Positions 37,040-39,431 of a DNA stretch of 39,431 bases are shown one piece after another. Numbering within the stretch: the first letter of the stretch is position 1; each line of letters opens with the position of its first letter. Below the pieces are notes generated by a model. It made no database searches. It had not been told where the DNA came from and worked only from the letters and a program-made list of their open reading frames with translations. The DNA comes from an uncultured Alphaproteobacteria bacterium (lineage in GTDB: Bacteria; Pseudomonadota; Alphaproteobacteria; Geminicoccales; Geminicoccaceae). The stretch lies in NCBI GenBank assembly GCA_937926445.1, contig CALBAK010000107.1, forward strand, positions 1 through 39,431, read 5' to 3'. The translations under genes were made by a program, and so were the position numbers.

Positions 37040-38545
37040 TCAATACCGGGCACATCGACAGTACTCGTTGTGACGCGCACAATGAGTTTGCTCTCCGTCT
37101 CGCCTTCGTGAAATTAAGCTCCAGAAACCACTCTTGCGGCCGTGCTCGGCCTTCAGTCGGGTGGCGTAGGCTTCGTGGGTCTCGAAGGCGCCATAGTCGG
37201 CGACCGATGACGCGAGGCTTGCACACTCCATGAAGTGCCGCGCGGCATGGCGATAACGACTCGACCGGGCCTTGGTGAGCGTGAAATCGATCATCGACCG
37301 AAGCACGATCGTGGCTGCGAGCGGGTGTTTGCCGGCGAGCGCATCGGCGGCCGGCGAGAGGATCTCGTAATGGTTGCCGTCGAACTCCCCCGCCCGCCGG
37401 GTCACGACCCGTGCGGCCCGGTCCAGGGCGGGCCAGGAGACGAAGAACGCCAGCGCCTGAAGGAGGAGGCTCTCGTAGCGCTCGGTATGATCGAGGGCCC
37501 GCTCCTCGGCCTCGACGTCGTCAAAGTCGGGAAGCCGCTTCAAGTAGGCGCGCAGATGCTCAGCGCTGAGCGCACGCTCAAAGCACGACCAGCGGGCGGC
37601 CTGCGCTTCATCGCCGCGACCGAGCGCCTCGAGTGCCTCGATCCGTGCGTCCTCCCAGTCGAAGTCCGGCCAGCCGCCTCGCCGGTGCTCGGCCGCCTCG
37701 ATCACACGCAGCGCCTCCTCCGCACGGCCGGCCGCCAGAAGCCGCCGGGCGATCGACGCCGCAATCCTCGGGGCCTTTAGCGTCTTGTCGTCGTACTGGG
37801 CGATGAAGGCGTCGACATCGCCCTGGGCGTCCGCGATCTCCTGCAGGGCGAGACGGATGGTGCTTTCGCGGCTGCGCGCCTTGATCTCATCCTCATACAT
37901 CGGCCCGCCCGAGCCCCAGCCGAGGACCTTGCGCTGCCCTTCCGGCGGCCTCTCGATGGGTGTCTTCGACAGCTCGACGAAGCGCGCCTTCAGATGGTCG
38001 AGGCCATTGGCGTCCAGAGCCGCCGCGAGCGTCTCGATCAGATGATCGTACTGACCGTAATCATTCTCATTGAGCGCCGCAAACACGCGATCGGCCAAGG
38101 CGACGGGATCGAGCTTCGCCAGCTCGGCAAGCGGGCCGAGATCGCGGCAGGCGCCGCGAAACACGTCGCCGATCACGCCGTTGCTGTCGTCGCAGCGCTC
38201 ATGTACGGATTCGGCCAGGCCCATGAACCGCCACATCAGCTCCAGCGCCTCGGCAGGATCGATCCTCGCCGCCTGATCGACGATCGCGCGGCGCTGCGCT
38301 TCGAGATCGGCGGCGAGATCGCGCACCTTGCGCCAGTCGACGAAGGAGCGCGCGCGGGCGATCTGGCCGAGCCTTTTCCTCACCTCCGCCGCCACCGTCT
38401 CCGGCGCCTCCTTGGCGGCAAGCTCCAGCCGCAGGCGCCGTTTCACCGCGGCGTCGTCCTCGGCGATATCCATAAGCAGCGCGGCTAGGCGCTGCCCGCC
38501 CAGGGCTTCGAGGTTTTCGGCGTTCAACGTTTTCTTCGAGGCCAT
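37040..38545 (-). CDS. DUF6880-like protein of unknown function
   Basis: 501 aa, cytoplasmic, helix-rich, with TPR-like stretches (for example ARRLLAAGRAEEALRVIEAA and ARIEALEALGRGDEAQAARW). The start MASKKTLNAENLEALGGQRL followed by KRRLRLELAAKEAP and the ARSFVDWRKVRDLAADLE, DPAEALELMWRFM and ERCDDSNGVIGDVF segments match my memory of the family annotated DUF6880; its function is not known to me. ATG 38545 has AGGGGAA upstream. The last 20-25 codons run into low-G+C island-edge DNA and look unlike the rest, so the natural C terminus may have been replaced. It follows the PIN gene by 20 bases and is probably co-transcribed. Confidence 0.75.
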   Translation of the reverse strand: MASKKTLNAENLEALGGQRLAALLMDIAEDDAAVKRRLRLELAAKEAPETVAAEVRKRLGQIARARSFVDWRKVRDLAADLEAQRRAIVDQAARIDPAEALELMWRFMGLAESVHERCDDSNGVIGDVFRGACRDLGPLAELAKLDPVALADRVFAALNENDYGQYDHLIETLAAALDANGLDHLKARFVELSKTPIERPPEGQRKVLGWGSGGPMYEDEIKARSRESTIRLALQEIADAQGDVDAFIAQYDDKTLKAPRIAASIARRLLAAGRAEEALRVIEAAEHRRGGWPDFDWEDARIEALEALGRGDEAQAARWSCFERALSAEHLRAYLKRLPDFDDVEAEERALDHTERYESLLLQALAFFVSWPALDRAARVVTRRAGEFDGNHYEILSPAADALAGKHPLAATIVLRSMIDFTLTKARSSRYRHAARHFMECASLASSVADYGAFETHEAYATRLKAEHGRKSGFWSLISRRRDGEQTHCARHNEYCRCARY

Positions 38546-38565
38546 GGTTGGTTCCCCTGGCACGA

Positions 38566-39135
38566 TCAGATGAACTGATCGAACGGCGCGATCTCGCTTA
38601 CCGTCGCAAGCAGCCCCTGGGCCCGGAGCGTGTCGAGATACGCCTCGACGGATTTCGGCGGGTTCTTGAGGCGCAGGCGCACCGTCTTCACAGCCTTGAG
38701 AAACACCGGCTGCGACAGATGGAACTGGTGGGTCAGGAACTCATCCGGGTGCTGCGCCTCGATGCCCCATGGCTCCAGGGCCTCGGCCGGGAAGTCCTTG
38801 AGGTTGGCGGTGACGATGAGATCGGCCCGCCCCTTGATCGCCGCCGCCAGCACATGGCGGTCGTCCGGGTCGGGCAGTTTCAGGACGTCGATCAGGTCCT
38901 CGTAGCCCGTGACCAGCGCATCGCGCGTGTGCGCGTTCATCAGGTCGCGCGTCCGCTCCAGCCGCTCCCGGGTGAGGTCGGGACGGGTGCGCAGAAGCGC
39001 ATTGATCCACTCTTCGTGGACGGCGTTCGACCATTTGGCCCGATAGAGATCCGAGACGGCGAGCTCCAGGAGGAGGTCTCGCAACGGCGCCGGGTAGAGG
39101 ACCGAGGCATCGAGAAAGGCCGTGAAGCTCCCCAA
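38566..39135 (-). CDS. PIN-domain protein (putative VapC-like ribonuclease toxin)
   Basis: 189 aa. The PIN fold acidic residues are present: Asp9 in FLDASVLYPAPLRD, Glu41/42 in VHEEWINAL, Asp91/92 in LPDPDDRHVLAAAI and Asp114 in ANLKDFPAEAL. PIN domains cleave RNA with bound metal and commonly act as toxins of type II toxin-antitoxin pairs. It is longer than minimal VapC (about 130 aa); residues 125-189 form an extra helical tail. The start is TTG 39135, 3 bases after the upstream HTH gene stop, the usual antitoxin-toxin spacing; no ATG or GTG is available near the homologous start. Confidence 0.85.
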   Translation of the reverse strand: MGSFTAFLDASVLYPAPLRDLLLELAVSDLYRAKWSNAVHEEWINALLRTRPDLTRERLERTRDLMNAHTRDALVTGYEDLIDVLKLPDPDDRHVLAAAIKGRADLIVTANLKDFPAEALEPWGIEAQHPDEFLTHQFHLSQPVFLKAVKTVRLRLKNPPKSVEAYLDTLRAQGLLATVSEIAPFDQFI

Positions 39136-39138
39136 GGC

Positions 39139-39431
39139 TCAGTATCCCATGCCCAATTCCTGAGCCTCTGCGGCAAGCGCATCGAGCACCTTGCGGCGCT
39201 CGGCGTCGATCCCCTCCTTGTAGCGCAAGACATCCTCGAAGCGGACGCGGCGGTGCGTGCCCACCTTGCGGTAGGGGATCTTCTTCTCTTCCAGAAGCTG
39301 GATCAGGAACGGCCGGGACACGTTCAGGAAGTCGGCGGCCTGCTGGGTGGTGAGCTCGGCGTTCTGGGGCACGATGGTGACGGCGCGGCCGGACGCCATT
39401 TCCTCCAGAATCTCGACCAGAAGCCTTACCG
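39139..39431 (-). CDS. Excisionase-type helix-turn-helix protein, putative antitoxin (5' end outside window)
   Basis: 97 codons visible; the frame is open to the window edge and the residues before the internal ATG at 39399 ([10 protein letters not shown]) fit the family, so the true start is outside. The HTH_17/MerR-like DNA-binding region is [20 protein letters not shown] followed by the wing [18 protein letters not shown]. Proteins of this type pair with PIN toxins and also bind their own promoter. A recombination directionality factor would have a similar HTH, but the pairing with a PIN gene 3 bases downstream favours an antitoxin. Confidence 0.82.
   Translation of the reverse strand, partial: VRLLVEILEEMASGRAVTIVPQNAELTTQQAADFLNVSRPFLIQLLEEKKIPYRKVGTHRRVRFEDVLRYKEGIDAERRKVLDALAAEAQELGMGY

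Overview
The window is very GC-rich chromosomal DNA (up to about 87% G+C in a 60-base sample of the housekeeping half) from what looks like a free-living, motile alphaproteobacterium, probably Rhodospirillales-like. The evidence is a FabI-type enoyl reductase, a che cluster with two stand-alone receivers and a STAS protein, receptors of alphaproteobacterial type, CtrA-like TTAA boxes and a typical alphaproteobacterial initiator-tRNA remnant. The family-level placement is inference.

Left part (1-15605), dense and mostly forward: the 3' end of pheT, a reverse serine-glyoxylate aminotransferase diverging from a GlcD/YdiJ-type FAD + Fe-S 2-hydroxyacid dehydrogenase, then a tightly overlapping set (PRPP synthetase-like, small alpha/beta hydrolase, phosphoribosyltransferase), a 1852-residue membrane protein carrying a GH94 phosphorylase module, fabI, and aroC translationally coupled to a 22-codon upstream ORF.

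Middle part (15700-34050), chemotaxis and oxygen: a transmembrane receptor ending in a WxxF tether, cheB (receiver without its phospho-acceptor Asp) and cheD. These are followed by a separate operon STAS-cheY1-cheA-cheW-cheR-cheY2-unknown. The last, otherwise unrecognised, gene has a helical segment with the CheZ-style D-x3-Q signature and is the strongest candidate here for an overlooked pathway component (a CheZ/CheT-like phosphatase). A 3.4-kb gene desert separates this operon from a reverse globin-coupled (oxygen-sensing) receptor and katG. TTAA-type boxes resembling CtrA sites lie before several chemotaxis transcription units.

Right part (34051-39431): a hypothetical membrane-anchored or exported protein, a broken SAM methyltransferase, and a G-rich tract that abuts a 45-base 3' fragment of an initiator tRNA-Met gene. 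G+C drops sharply beyond that fragment, which is the expected signature of one end of an integrated element. The visible element cargo is a reverse three-gene unit: HTH protein (running off the window), PIN-domain protein and a DUF6880-like protein.
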